Source: PUPG01 sp964463915
Lineage (GTDB): Bacteria > Bacteroidota > Bacteroidia > Bacteroidales > UBA7960
Length of the DNA: 64,000 nt
Direction: 5' to 3'
Assembly: GCA_964463915.1 (NCBI GenBank)
Contig: CAYXEH010000002.1
Span: forward strand, 65,922 to 129,921
Shown here: positions 9,151 to 16,971 of the stretch, in pieces
Layout: every line of letters begins with the position of its first letter
Position numbering within the stretch: position 1 is the stretch's first letter
The notes under the pieces: generated by a model
What the model was told of the DNA's origin: nothing
The model's database searches: none
Seen by the model: only the letters and a program-made list of their open reading frames with translations
Translations under genes and position numbers: made by a program

Positions 9151-10131
9151 TTACAAGGCAAGAATTTCTGCTATACTATGCAGTTCCACATTAATGGGCT
9201 GGTGGTATTTCACCGTTTTCTCCAGGGGGGTGAATTCAATTTTCCGGTTAATGGAACCCACCATCACCCCGTTCCGGCCATCCATCAATCCCTTTACAGC
9301 CTGAAAGCCCATCCCGCTGGCCAGCACCCTGTCAAATGCAGAGGGGGCTCCGCCCCGCTGTATGTGACCCAAAATAGACACACGTATATCGTAGTCCGGG
9401 AAACGTTTTTTGATATTCCTCTCCACTTCCAGGGCCCCGCCAAAATCATCCCCTTCCGCCACAATGATAATACCGGCTCCTTCATCATGTGATTTACCCC
9501 TGGCAAGGGAATCATACAGATCCTCAATAAAAGTTTTGGCCTCCGGAATCAGGATCTTTTCCGCCCCGGTGGCAATGCCACTTCGAAGTGCGATGAAGCC
9601 TGCATCCCGACCCATCACTTCAACGACAAAAAGCCGGTCATGTGAGTGGGCCGTATCACGGATCTTGTCAACAGCAGTTACCACAGTATTCACGGCAGTA
9701 TCATAACCAATGGTATAATCAGTACCATACAGGTCGTTGTCAATGGTCCCGGGCAAGCCGATTACAGGAATGCCGAATTCTTTTCCAAACACCCTTGCTC
9801 CGGTAAGGGTTCCGTCACCACCGATGGCAACCAGGGCATCAATGCCCCGTGCCTTCATAGTATCAAAGGCTTTCTGACGGCCCTCCTTTGTTTTAAATGC
9901 ATCACAGCGTGCACTTTTAAGGATGGTGCCCCCGCGATGAATGATGTTGTAGACATCCTGGCCGTTCAGTGGCCTGATATGATCCTCAATCAGCCCAAGG
10001 AAACCTTTCTGTATTCCCAGCACTTCCTTTTCATAGTGAAGACCGGCCTTTACCACCGCACGGATCGCGGCATTCATTCCAGGGGCGTCGCCACCGGAAG
10101 TCAATACACCGATTTTATTGATGCTTTCCAT
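9151..10131 (-). CDS. pfkA: ATP-dependent 6-phosphofructokinase
   Basis: 326-residue cytoplasmic glycolytic kinase that phosphorylates fructose 6-phosphate. Family motifs are all present: KIGVLTSGGDAPGMNAAIRA at the N-terminus (nucleotide site), AIGGDGTLTGA near 100, and LPGTIDNDLYGTDYTIG near 120 with the catalytic Asp. The start is placed at the ATG at 10131 (MESINKIG). The upstream GTG at 10155 overlaps the -7 box and would lie before the predicted transcript start. A small nonamer tandem array separates its promoter from that of the divergent marR gene. Confidence 0.95.
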   Translation of the reverse strand: MESINKIGVLTSGGDAPGMNAAIRAVVKAGLHYEKEVLGIQKGFLGLIEDHIRPLNGQDVYNIIHRGGTILKSARCDAFKTKEGRQKAFDTMKARGIDALVAIGGDGTLTGARVFGKEFGIPVIGLPGTIDNDLYGTDYTIGYDTAVNTVVTAVDKIRDTAHSHDRLFVVEVMGRDAGFIALRSGIATGAEKILIPEAKTFIEDLYDSLARGKSHDEGAGIIIVAEGDDFGGALEVERNIKKRFPDYDIRVSILGHIQRGGAPSAFDRVLASGMGFQAVKGLMDGRNGVMVGSINRKIEFTPLEKTVKYHQPINVELHSIAEILAL

Positions 10132-10154
10132 TGCCTTAAAAGATTGGTAAGTCA

Positions 10155-10162
10155 CAAAGATA
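10155..10162 (-). promoter_or_regulatory. -7 box of pfkA
   Basis: TATCTTTG on the minus strand, 24 nt upstream of the ATG at 10131. Transcription would begin near 10148, which rules out the longer GTG-initiated reading. Confidence 0.6.
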
Positions 10163-10174
10163 TGAATTTTTCAC

Positions 10175-10327
10175 CGGGTTCTGTGGGCTCAACGGGTTTG
10201 AGAGACTGGCCGGGCTCAATGGATTCGCCTGGTTTGATGGATTAGCCGGACTCACCAATTCTACCAGGTACACCAGATTCACCGGATTCACCGGATTCGA
10301 TGAGCTCACCAGGTTTTCAGGGTTGAG
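10175..10327. repeat. Degenerate 9-nt tandem array, about 17 units
   Basis: Consecutive nonamers keep register for 153 nt: CGGGTTCTG, TGGGCTCAA, CGGGTTTGA and so on to CAGATTCAC, CGGATTCAC, CGGATTCGA, TGAGCTCAC. The consensus is close to CGGRTTCAC. It fills most of the 263 nt between the divergent -7 boxes of pfkA and marR. Because 9 is a multiple of 3 the array is open on both strands (for example Gly-Phe-Thr triplets on the plus strand), but neither reading has a convincing start, so it is taken as non-coding. Confidence 0.8.
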
Positions 10328-10425
10328 GGCATTTGGTTATTCTTTCATAATATTTCCGTAAATAATCAGGGAACAGATATACTTTCCGGTTTCAAATGAA
10401 ACCAAATGTTCAGAAAATTTTCCTG

Positions 10426-10433
10426 TATTTTTG
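10426..10433 (+). promoter_or_regulatory. -7 box of the marR-family gene
   Basis: TATTTTTG followed by CA is a perfect TAnnTTTGC-type box. Transcription would start near 10440, just upstream of the ATG at 10453, so the longer frame beginning at 10396 is not the translated form. Confidence 0.65.
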
Positions 10434-10452
10434 CACCAGAAATCAATACCTC

Positions 10453-10887
10453 ATGCAATACCATTTTGACCATTCCCTGGGAAGGATTACCCAACAAATT
10501 TCAAGGGCACTTGGAAAGCGTTTTGAACAAAAATGCAGGAATCAGGGTATCCGGATCCGGCCTGATCAATGGACGGTCATCTCTCTTTTATTCCACAAGG
10601 GATCCATGCCCCAAAACAAAATCGGAGATCTGCTGTACATAGACAAAGTAGCCGTTTCAAGAACCATTGAACGACTGGAAGAAAGGAATTTGGTCGTACA
10701 GGAGGTACCCGGAAATGACAAACGGATGCGTATGGTGAAACTGACTTCTTCAGGAACGGAAATTTACCACCAGCTAAGCCCGTTGGCAGGAGAGACCATC
10801 ACTGAGGCCCTGGAAGACCTGAAAGAAGACGAAACCAGCCAGCTTTTCGAAAGCCTGGAAAAGATCAAAATCAGGCTGGGCTGCTAA
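10453..10887 (+). CDS. MarR-family transcriptional regulator
   Basis: 144-residue winged helix-turn-helix repressor-type protein. The DNA-binding helices are in MPQNKIGDLLYIDKVAVSRTIERLEERNLV, followed by the wing VPGNDKRMRMVKLTSSG, then a C-terminal dimerisation helix. The start at 10453 (MQYHFDHSLG) is chosen because the -7 box at 10426-10433 lies inside any longer frame. The leader would be only about 13 nt. It overlaps the convergent TPR lipoprotein gene by 4 nt. Its target is unknown; the 9-nt array just upstream is a possible but untested operator region. Confidence 0.88.
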   Translation: MQYHFDHSLGRITQQISRALGKRFEQKCRNQGIRIRPDQWTVISLLFHKGSMPQNKIGDLLYIDKVAVSRTIERLEERNLVVQEVPGNDKRMRMVKLTSSGTEIYHQLSPLAGETITEALEDLKEDETSQLFESLEKIKIRLGC

Positions 10888-11789
10888 CCTTTGGCCTTTT
10901 CCCGGTAATATTCAGCCTTTTTCTCATTTTGTAAGCGCTCATAGATATTGGCAATGGAACTGGCATATTCGGGCAGAGGCTCCTGCTCAAACAAACGCTT
11001 AAAATAATCCAGGGCAATATGCAGGTCCGTATTTACAATCTCCAAAGCCTCCAGCAGTTGCGCATATTGCCGGTGAGTGCGGTTTTCCTCATAGGCCGCC
11101 ATTTCCCTGTTATAACGCTCATCGGCTTCCTGTAAATGTTTTCTGGCGAGCCACTCAAGTGCTGTAACATTGTAAGGATACACTTCCAGAATTCCTTCCG
11201 CGAGATCCGTCACACTCTCCTCGTAACCAAGCTCCTGGCTCACTTGCATGTAAGCTGCCATCATATCCTCATCCTGCCGGTAGGATTGCTTAAGTTCAGG
11301 CCATAATTCATAGGCCCTCCTGAAATTTTTGCTTTCTGCCAATGTTTCAAACAGCATGGCCCGCATCTCATCAATCTCCTCCGCGTCAGGATAATTTTCC
11401 ACGTAATTCTCCAGAGAGGTGATCTCCAGCGATAAATTGTCAATTTCGCGGTAGGATCTGGCCAAAGCAGCGTAGGTGGCGGCATCGGCATGTTCTGTTC
11501 TCCGGATCTCCCCCAGGTAGTCAAGGGTTTTCCGGGTATCACCGAGTTTATAAGCCAGCAATCCGGCCCTTCTGTATACCCGGGGCGGAACCTTTTCTTC
11601 CTGCTCTCCATAGGCCGCGATCACCTCCTCATAAGCAGCCAGGGCTTCAGCAGGATCTCCGGTTTCATATATTTGATCGGCAGCCTCAGCCTTTTCATCC
11701 AGCTGATGAAGGGCAGCACAGGCTCCGGTAATGAACAGTAATACAAACAGAATAATAAAAACGCGAAAAATTCTCTTTTTGTGTAACAT
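10884..11789 (-). CDS. TPR-repeat probable lipoprotein
   Basis: 301-residue protein with a hydrophobic N-terminus (MLHKKRIFRVFIILFVLLFITGAC) ending in a lipobox-like TGAC, so probably a periplasmic lipoprotein. The body is alpha-helical with tetratricopeptide-like repeats, for example ADQIYETGDPAEALAAYEEV, YRRAGLLAYKLGDTRKTLDYL and YKRLFEQEPLPEYASSIANIYERL. TPR proteins usually hold protein partners together; none can be named here. The ATG at 11789 was chosen over upstream in-frame starts because it begins the signal peptide and sits about 45 nt after a -7 box. Confidence 0.75.
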   Translation of the reverse strand: MLHKKRIFRVFIILFVLLFITGACAALHQLDEKAEAADQIYETGDPAEALAAYEEVIAAYGEQEEKVPPRVYRRAGLLAYKLGDTRKTLDYLGEIRRTEHADAATYAALARSYREIDNLSLEITSLENYVENYPDAEEIDEMRAMLFETLAESKNFRRAYELWPELKQSYRQDEDMMAAYMQVSQELGYEESVTDLAEGILEVYPYNVTALEWLARKHLQEADERYNREMAAYEENRTHRQYAQLLEALEIVNTDLHIALDYFKRLFEQEPLPEYASSIANIYERLQNEKKAEYYREKAKG

Positions 11790-11840
11790 ATAATGACTGA
11801 CTTGATTTGGCATTTGTTTATCCGGGTAAAGAAAAGACCA

Positions 11841-11848
11841 CAAAAGTA
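11841..11848 (-). promoter_or_regulatory. -7 box of the TPR lipoprotein gene
   Basis: TACTTTTG on the minus strand, matching TAnnTTTG. It is in the 139-nt gap between divergent lipoprotein genes. Confidence 0.55.
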
Positions 11849-11928
11849 CCGATTTATTATTTGCAACCTTTTGCCTAAATTTATCGTCTGACAAATAGTT
11901 ATCGGAATCGTCATCAAAAATTAAACCA

Positions 11929-12759
11929 ATGTATCCATTCAGGCATAATTTCACAACATCCCGTCAGAATTACACGAATAGTACTTCTGGGTTGTTTTTC
12001 CTGGCACTGGTGTTGTTGTTTCTTTTCTCAGGATGCGAAAAAATCACAGATCCCGACCCTGACAAACTCCCGGCAAAATTGAAGTTTGACTTTAGCATGA
12101 CAGATTTTGAATTGTCAGGAGATAAAGACCTGCAAAACGGCCAGACTGAAATGATAAAGGTAAGTAATCAGACAGCATACAATCCTGACGCAGGCCGCCC
12201 TGACCGTTTTGTGCTGGACAGCGGCACCATGGTTATTGAAAACATTGAATTCGAGGGCAGACGAATCCAGGGACAGGAACACATTTATTTCAAAACCGAT
12301 TTTTCTTCGGCCTTCGAAGTTGACCTTTCTGATCCGGCCGCACAACCGGATATATCTTTTGATATCCCACAAGGCAATTATTATCTGATTGAGATCATAT
12401 TGCACCTGGGAACCGATAATCTCTCGTCACTGGTTATGCAGGGGAACTATACACATCCTGCCCATGGCGATATTCCGGTCATTTATGATTACAGCCCCAG
12501 GGAGCAGATCCGCATCCGGGCAAAACTCAGGGGAGATCAGAATAGTTTCGCACTGGCCAAAGAAAAGGACTCACAGGGACGAATCGAACTGGACACAGAT
12601 TCCCTGATGCGGCTGGTCAATTACGGCATGATCGTCAATGCCCTGGTGGCAGATGCCAACGGTGAAGAAGTTTTTCTGATCAATGAAACCATCAATCCTG
12701 GCTTGTTTAACAATATATCAACCAGGTTGCCAAACGCTTTTACGCTTGTTATTGAATAG
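11929..12759 (+). CDS. Lipoprotein of unknown function upstream of an ECF sigma factor
   Basis: 276-residue protein with a long N-region, a hydrophobic core at about residues 22-34 (FFLALVLLFLFSGC) and a lipobox FSGC with Cys36. The mature part looks all-beta (DFSMTDFELSGDKDLQNGQ, IPQGNYYLIEIILHLG), like small carbohydrate- or calcium-binding sandwich lipoproteins of this phylum, but I do not recognise a named family. Only 8 nt separate it from the sigma factor gene, so the two are probably co-transcribed. Confidence 0.7.
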   Translation: MYPFRHNFTTSRQNYTNSTSGLFFLALVLLFLFSGCEKITDPDPDKLPAKLKFDFSMTDFELSGDKDLQNGQTEMIKVSNQTAYNPDAGRPDRFVLDSGTMVIENIEFEGRRIQGQEHIYFKTDFSSAFEVDLSDPAAQPDISFDIPQGNYYLIEIILHLGTDNLSSLVMQGNYTHPAHGDIPVIYDYSPREQIRIRAKLRGDQNSFALAKEKDSQGRIELDTDSLMRLVNYGMIVNALVADANGEEVFLINETINPGLFNNISTRLPNAFTLVIE

Positions 12760-12767
12760 GATACTTT

Positions 12768-13313
12768 ATGCGGCTGGATCTTTACCCCCAGGAGAAGATC
12801 CTGGAAGGATGTAAGAAAAATGACAGACACTTCCAGGAGGTATTGTACCGCAAGTATGCCAGCAAAATGTATGGCATATGTATGGGGTATGCAGGAGAGC
12901 GTCCACTTGCACAGGATATGTTACAGGAGGCTTTTGTAAAGGTATTCAGGCATATCGGGGATTACAGCGGGAAGGGATCATTGGAAGGATGGATTCGGCG
13001 GATCGTTACCAATACCGCCATTGACATCCTGCGAAAGAAACAAAGGACAGATTTATTCATTGAAAATGAAGTAGCGGAACAAAGCCCTGGCCCGAACAAA
13101 TGGAACGCTCCAAATCATATGGAAACAGGAGACATTCTGAAACAGGTAAAAAGGTTGCCCGAAGGAGCACGCATCGTCTTCAATCTATATGCAGTGGAAG
13201 GTTACTCCCATAAAGAGATCGCTGAAAAGCTCCACATTACTGCCGGCACCTCTAAATCACAATACAGCCGTGCCAGGATGCTGCTGCAACAGTGGGTGGA
13301 TAAACCAATTTAA
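12768..13313 (+). CDS. RNA polymerase ECF-type sigma-70 factor
   Basis: 181-residue extracytoplasmic-function sigma factor. Region 2 is at about residues 22-92 (YRKYASKMYGICMGYAGERPLAQDMLQEAFVKVF, then WIRRIVTNTAIDILRKK). Region 4 is at about 122-178 (LPEGARIVFNLYAVEGYSHKEIAEKLHITAGTSKSQYSRAR), carrying the -35-binding helix-turn-helix. It sits 8 nt after a lipoprotein gene and 5 nt before a single-pass membrane protein that is a likely anti-sigma factor. Confidence 0.93.
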   Translation: MRLDLYPQEKILEGCKKNDRHFQEVLYRKYASKMYGICMGYAGERPLAQDMLQEAFVKVFRHIGDYSGKGSLEGWIRRIVTNTAIDILRKKQRTDLFIENEVAEQSPGPNKWNAPNHMETGDILKQVKRLPEGARIVFNLYAVEGYSHKEIAEKLHITAGTSKSQYSRARMLLQQWVDKPI

Positions 13314-13318
13314 ACGTC

Positions 13319-14494
13319 ATGGATTTTAATCAACGATACAAGCAATGGATGGAATCCGGCCGGGAAGCCCCCCCTGAAAAAGTCTGGGAAGGAATACAGG
13401 ACGAACTGGACGTGGATAAAGTATGGGGAAGAGTGGAAGACAGCCTGAATGCCAGCAAAAGAAATACCCCCTTTATGCTCCGTGCAATTGCCGCCTCCTT
13501 CCTGTTACTTCTGATCTCCGCCACCACACTCTACTATTTCACCCTTTCAGATCATATTGAACCGGGCAGGCCACAGTTGTCAGATCGTCCGGGCACCCTC
13601 ATACCAGAGCGGATACCCGAATCCCAACCCGAACATATCCCCGGTTCAGCCTCACCCGCGACCTTACAACTGGCGGAAGGTGATATAATACAACAGGAAA
13701 CGGTTACAGCCCAGACCGATGATAACAGGGAAGCAGGACGGATATTTGCTGCTGCTCAGGATATCCCGGCCATGCTGCAGTCAAAACCAGGCAATGTGAC
13801 CAACAGATCAAACGGGGAAAAGACCATTGACAACTATCTGGCTGCCAGACATGAAGATGACATACCGAAAAGAGATACCCCAGGGCAACGACCTGCTTTT
13901 TTCGTGGGGGTCAACGGGCAGATAGGAAATACCTGGATGCTCAACAGTAAAACCCTCGGGGGCTTATCCTCAAATGATATTACGGACACCCGCACCTCAT
14001 ACGGAGGGTCGTATGGGATCGTGGCGGGGGGCCGCCTGTTTCCACGACTGAGGGTACGGGCAGGGCTTGATCTTCTTGCACAAAACCGGCAGCGGTATAA
14101 TGAGTACATCCGGGGGGAGTATGTATCAACAGAGTTTCAACTTGATTATTCAAAATTGTCCATACTCTTTTCTTTCACTCCATGGGAACACCGTCCATGG
14201 ATAGTGCACGGGGGAGCCTACAGTGCATACATCCGTGATGCAGAGCAACAAATCAACGGGCAGGCGGAAAAGATATCAGGTCAATATACCAATACAGATT
14301 ACGGATTGGTCGCCGGGCTGGGTTACCTTCATCCGACAGAGGGTCCATTTGAAATACACACGGGAATACTGGCCAATTACGGGCTGAAAAACGTATTTGC
14401 CGGAAATGATTACATCCCGTCGAGCCTGAACAATACCAGGTTAATTTCATTTCAGCTGAGCATCTCCCTTCACTATCACCTCAACAAGCCTTAA
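13319..14494 (+). CDS. Single-pass membrane protein with barrel-like C-terminus, candidate anti-sigma factor
   Basis: 391 residues in three parts. A short acidic cytoplasmic head at 1-50 has Trp-rich amphipathic helices (EKVWEGIQDELDVDKVWGRVEDSL). One transmembrane helix spans about 52-74 (FMLRAIAASFLLLLISATTLYYF). A Pro/Thr/Gln-rich linker leads to a region from about 195 that looks like an outer membrane beta-barrel (FFVGVNGQIGNTWML ... SFQLSISLHYHLNKP). The gene directly follows the ECF sigma gene, so the head probably binds that sigma factor. This head-helix-barrel layout occurs in other Bacteroidota sigma operons, but its mechanism is not established. Confidence 0.7.
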   Translation: MDFNQRYKQWMESGREAPPEKVWEGIQDELDVDKVWGRVEDSLNASKRNTPFMLRAIAASFLLLLISATTLYYFTLSDHIEPGRPQLSDRPGTLIPERIPESQPEHIPGSASPATLQLAEGDIIQQETVTAQTDDNREAGRIFAAAQDIPAMLQSKPGNVTNRSNGEKTIDNYLAARHEDDIPKRDTPGQRPAFFVGVNGQIGNTWMLNSKTLGGLSSNDITDTRTSYGGSYGIVAGGRLFPRLRVRAGLDLLAQNRQRYNEYIRGEYVSTEFQLDYSKLSILFSFTPWEHRPWIVHGGAYSAYIRDAEQQINGQAEKISGQYTNTDYGLVAGLGYLHPTEGPFEIHTGILANYGLKNVFAGNDYIPSSLNNTRLISFQLSISLHYHLNKP

Positions 14495-14711
14495 CTGAGA
14501 TAGATTACTCTAAACAAACATCTTCTGTCCATCCTCCTGAAGCCATCCTCAGTTGCGTACACAAAGACCCTCAACCAGACCGGATCGATTCAATATGGTC
14601 TTAGCTGCATTCGGAGGAAACTCACGGCTGAACGTAATCCAAATCCATTACAACCATTTGGTATTTATGTACGTCTTGATAACAGAAACTATTCACCAAA
14701 AAACAGGAATT

Positions 14712-15620
14712 ATGTTAAGAAAATGGAAATTTGCTTTGCTTGCAGTATTGCCGGTCTTTTTTATGGCCGCGTGTGATGCAGACGAAAACACTATGGATGG
14801 AGAGAAAGGAGATCTGAAACTCTTCATGACCGATGCCCCCATTGAAACGGATGGCATTGAAAGCGTGTTCATTACTTTCACCGAAATACAGTACCAGACC
14901 GAGGACGGGGACTGGAGTACCTTTGACGAATTTGATGAACCTGTCGAGCTGGATCTCCTGGAACTGACAAGAGGGGAAACCGAGCTCCTTGGCCTCTTTG
15001 AGATGGAGCCCGGGGTATACAACCAGATCAGGTTCATGCTTGACGCTCCTGAACGCGGACAGGGCCCTCCAAGCACACCAGGCAGCTATCTGGTGTTTGA
15101 AGATGGGTCTACCACTCCGTTGTTTGTTCCCAGCGGCGGACAATCCGGTTACAAAGCGGTCGGACAGTTTGAAATCCCGGCCAATGCCATCGCTGAGGTC
15201 ACAGCCGACTTTGATGCAAGACGCTCAGTCGTACGCGCCGGGCAATCGGGCATGTATATTCTTAAGCCGACCATACGGCTGGTAAGCAACATCGTTTCCG
15301 GAAGAATCACCGGTGATGTGGTCAACATTCCCGCAGAGTCCGAAATTATGGTATATGTCTACGAGTCCGGCACCTATACTGATAATGAAGCTTCAGAGCC
15401 TGCAGAGGAGGACATACGTTTCCCGAATGCCATAAACAGCGACCAGGCTGATGAAGACGACAGTTACCACCTTGATTTCCTCAGAGAAGGCGATTATGAC
15501 CTTGTGGTCACATCCGCGAATAGCGAAGGAGAATTTGTTGAAGTACTTGGCATGATTGAAGATGTGACTGTAGAAGCCGGGGAAACAACCATACTTGATA
15601 TTGACATCGAGGAATTGTAG
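14712..15620 (+). CDS. DUF4382-domain lipoprotein
   Basis: 302-residue probable lipoprotein. The signal MLRKWKFALLAVLPVFFMAAC ends in a lipobox MAAC with Cys21. A DUF4382 domain follows (LKLFMTDAPIETDGIESVFITFTEIQ, then LLELTRGETELLGLFEMEPGVYNQIRFML), with an acidic beta-rich C-terminal half resembling a carboxypeptidase-regulatory fold (DYDLVVTSANSEGEFVEVLG). The function of DUF4382 is unknown. Start: the ATG at 14712 begins the signal peptide; the 53 upstream in-frame codons look like leader sequence. It is 217 nt after the candidate anti-sigma gene and may be its regulon member. Confidence 0.85.
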   Translation: MLRKWKFALLAVLPVFFMAACDADENTMDGEKGDLKLFMTDAPIETDGIESVFITFTEIQYQTEDGDWSTFDEFDEPVELDLLELTRGETELLGLFEMEPGVYNQIRFMLDAPERGQGPPSTPGSYLVFEDGSTTPLFVPSGGQSGYKAVGQFEIPANAIAEVTADFDARRSVVRAGQSGMYILKPTIRLVSNIVSGRITGDVVNIPAESEIMVYVYESGTYTDNEASEPAEEDIRFPNAINSDQADEDDSYHLDFLREGDYDLVVTSANSEGEFVEVLGMIEDVTVEAGETTILDIDIEEL

Positions 15621-15631
15621 GAACTATGAAC

Positions 15632-15650
15632 AGCCCTGCTGCAGGGCTTT
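15632..15650 (+). terminator. Terminator of the DUF4382 gene
   Basis: AGCCCTG-CTG-CAGGGCT hairpin followed by TTAT, 11 nt after the stop codon. Its position argues against translation of the small open frame that begins at 15626. Confidence 0.6.
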
Positions 15651-15753
15651 ATAACAGCAGCATACAAAAACACGACCACCGGGTATTAACCAACCCGATT
15701 TCCATGGCGATGGTTGCAGGCCAGTTCCTGGCAGCAATCATCGCCATTTTTTT

Positions 15754-15825
15754 GGATCCGGACTTCAGGCAAGGTACACGGACAACTCTGGATCCGGACT
15801 TCAGGCAAAGTACACAGGCAACTCT
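15754..15825. repeat. Two tandem 36-nt repeats
   Basis: Units 15754-15789 and 15790-15825 both begin GGATCCGGACTTCAGGCAA and agree at 33 of 36 positions. They lie in the 261-nt gap between the DUF4382 gene and the tRNA dihydrouridine synthase gene, just before the latter's promoter. Confidence 0.9.
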
Positions 15826-15856
15826 TTCTGGCCAACTCACTCTAAACTGATTTTCG

Positions 15857-15864
15857 TAATTTTG
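15857..15864 (+). promoter_or_regulatory. -7 box of the dihydrouridine synthase gene
   Basis: TAATTTTG followed by C fits TAnnTTTGC. Transcription would start near 15871, 11 nt before the ATG at 15882. Confidence 0.6.
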
Positions 15865-15881
15865 CCTTTTGTTTCATATAA

Positions 15882-16871
15882 ATGGATTCCACAACCAACC
15901 TTTCCATGGCCCCTTTCCGGGGCATTACCACCAGGGGGTTCCGCCATGCTTTCGCCAGACATATCGGAGGCTGTGATCAGCTTTTCGCTCCTTTTGTCAG
16001 CGGAACGGGCACAAAAAAAGTGCATCCTGAAAAGCTCAGTGACCTGCTCCCCCCGGATGAGCAAATACCCGTGGTCCCGCAGGTACTTAGTAACAATGCT
16101 GAGGAGATCATTTTACTGGGCAATACCCTGTACGATCATGGTTTCACAAACCTGAACTGGAACCTGGGATGCCCTTTTTCACGCATCGCCCATAAAAAAA
16201 AGGGATCGGGCATTCTTCCCCACCCGGACTTACTTGACAGGCTGCTGGACAAAATTTTTTCTGAAATCCGCATTGGTTTTTCGGTAAAAACGCGGCTGGG
16301 TTATCATCACCCGGAAGAGATCGGACAGATATGGCCGGTACTCAACCGCTATCCCCTGCTGGAAGTGATCCTTCACCCCCGCACAGGCAAACAGCTTTAC
16401 AGAGGCCAGGCGGACCCGCAAGCCTTTGCCCGGTGGCGGGAGGAATGCCGCCACCCCCTGGTCTACAACGGAGACATCGCCAACATCACTGTTTTTCGGA
16501 ATTTTCATAAACTTTTCCCTGGTCAGACACGATGGATGCCCGGCCGGGGTATTTTGACCGACCCATTCCTTGCACTTTCTATTAAAAATGTCCTTCCGGA
16601 GGAGAAAATCCGACGAAAAAGCCTGGCAGATTTCCACCAGGCACTGCAGGAATCTGCTACATCCATTCCCGGTGAAGCCAAACAACTCGGATGGATGAAA
16701 GCCATCTGGCATTATCTCTCAGGATCTTTCGCAAACAGCGCAGAGGTGTCACGTCGCATTAAACGCAGCCGCAGCCTGAAAACATACCGGGCAGCTGTAG
16801 ATTATGCCTTTCAGCAAAGATTTTCCGATGAGGAAGAAAAAGCATTGCATTTTCGGAGCCTTACACGTTAA
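15882..16871 (+). CDS. tRNA-dihydrouridine synthase family protein
   Basis: 329-residue FMN enzyme that reduces uridines in tRNA D-loops. Motifs: APFRGITTRGFR at the N-terminus (flavin site), NWNLGCPFSRIAHKKKGSG with the catalytic Cys97, KTRLGYHHPEE near 155, HPRTGKQLYRGQAD near 185, YNGDI near 210 and PGRGIL near 235. The length and the PGRGIL form suggest a DusC/DusA-like subgroup, but the target uridine cannot be assigned. It has its own promoter. Confidence 0.9.
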   Translation: MDSTTNLSMAPFRGITTRGFRHAFARHIGGCDQLFAPFVSGTGTKKVHPEKLSDLLPPDEQIPVVPQVLSNNAEEIILLGNTLYDHGFTNLNWNLGCPFSRIAHKKKGSGILPHPDLLDRLLDKIFSEIRIGFSVKTRLGYHHPEEIGQIWPVLNRYPLLEVILHPRTGKQLYRGQADPQAFARWREECRHPLVYNGDIANITVFRNFHKLFPGQTRWMPGRGILTDPFLALSIKNVLPEEKIRRKSLADFHQALQESATSIPGEAKQLGWMKAIWHYLSGSFANSAEVSRRIKRSRSLKTYRAAVDYAFQQRFSDEEEKALHFRSLTR

Positions 16872-16971
16872 AGGCTGCGGGACAAAAGTGATCCATACAC
16901 TTGTACATGTAAGAAAAATCATGTTATTTTACACCTTCATCAATTGTTAACCAACAACCATTCCTTTTTCC

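Noticed and set aside
10140..10365. Tripeptide-repeat protein encoded by the nonamer array
   Set aside because: Frames on both strands are open simply because the unit is nine bases; neither has a convincing start codon.
15626..15850. Small plus-strand protein containing a repeated LDPDFRQ
   Set aside because: A terminator hairpin lies within its first codons and the repeat is a DNA duplication; no initiation signal or family support.
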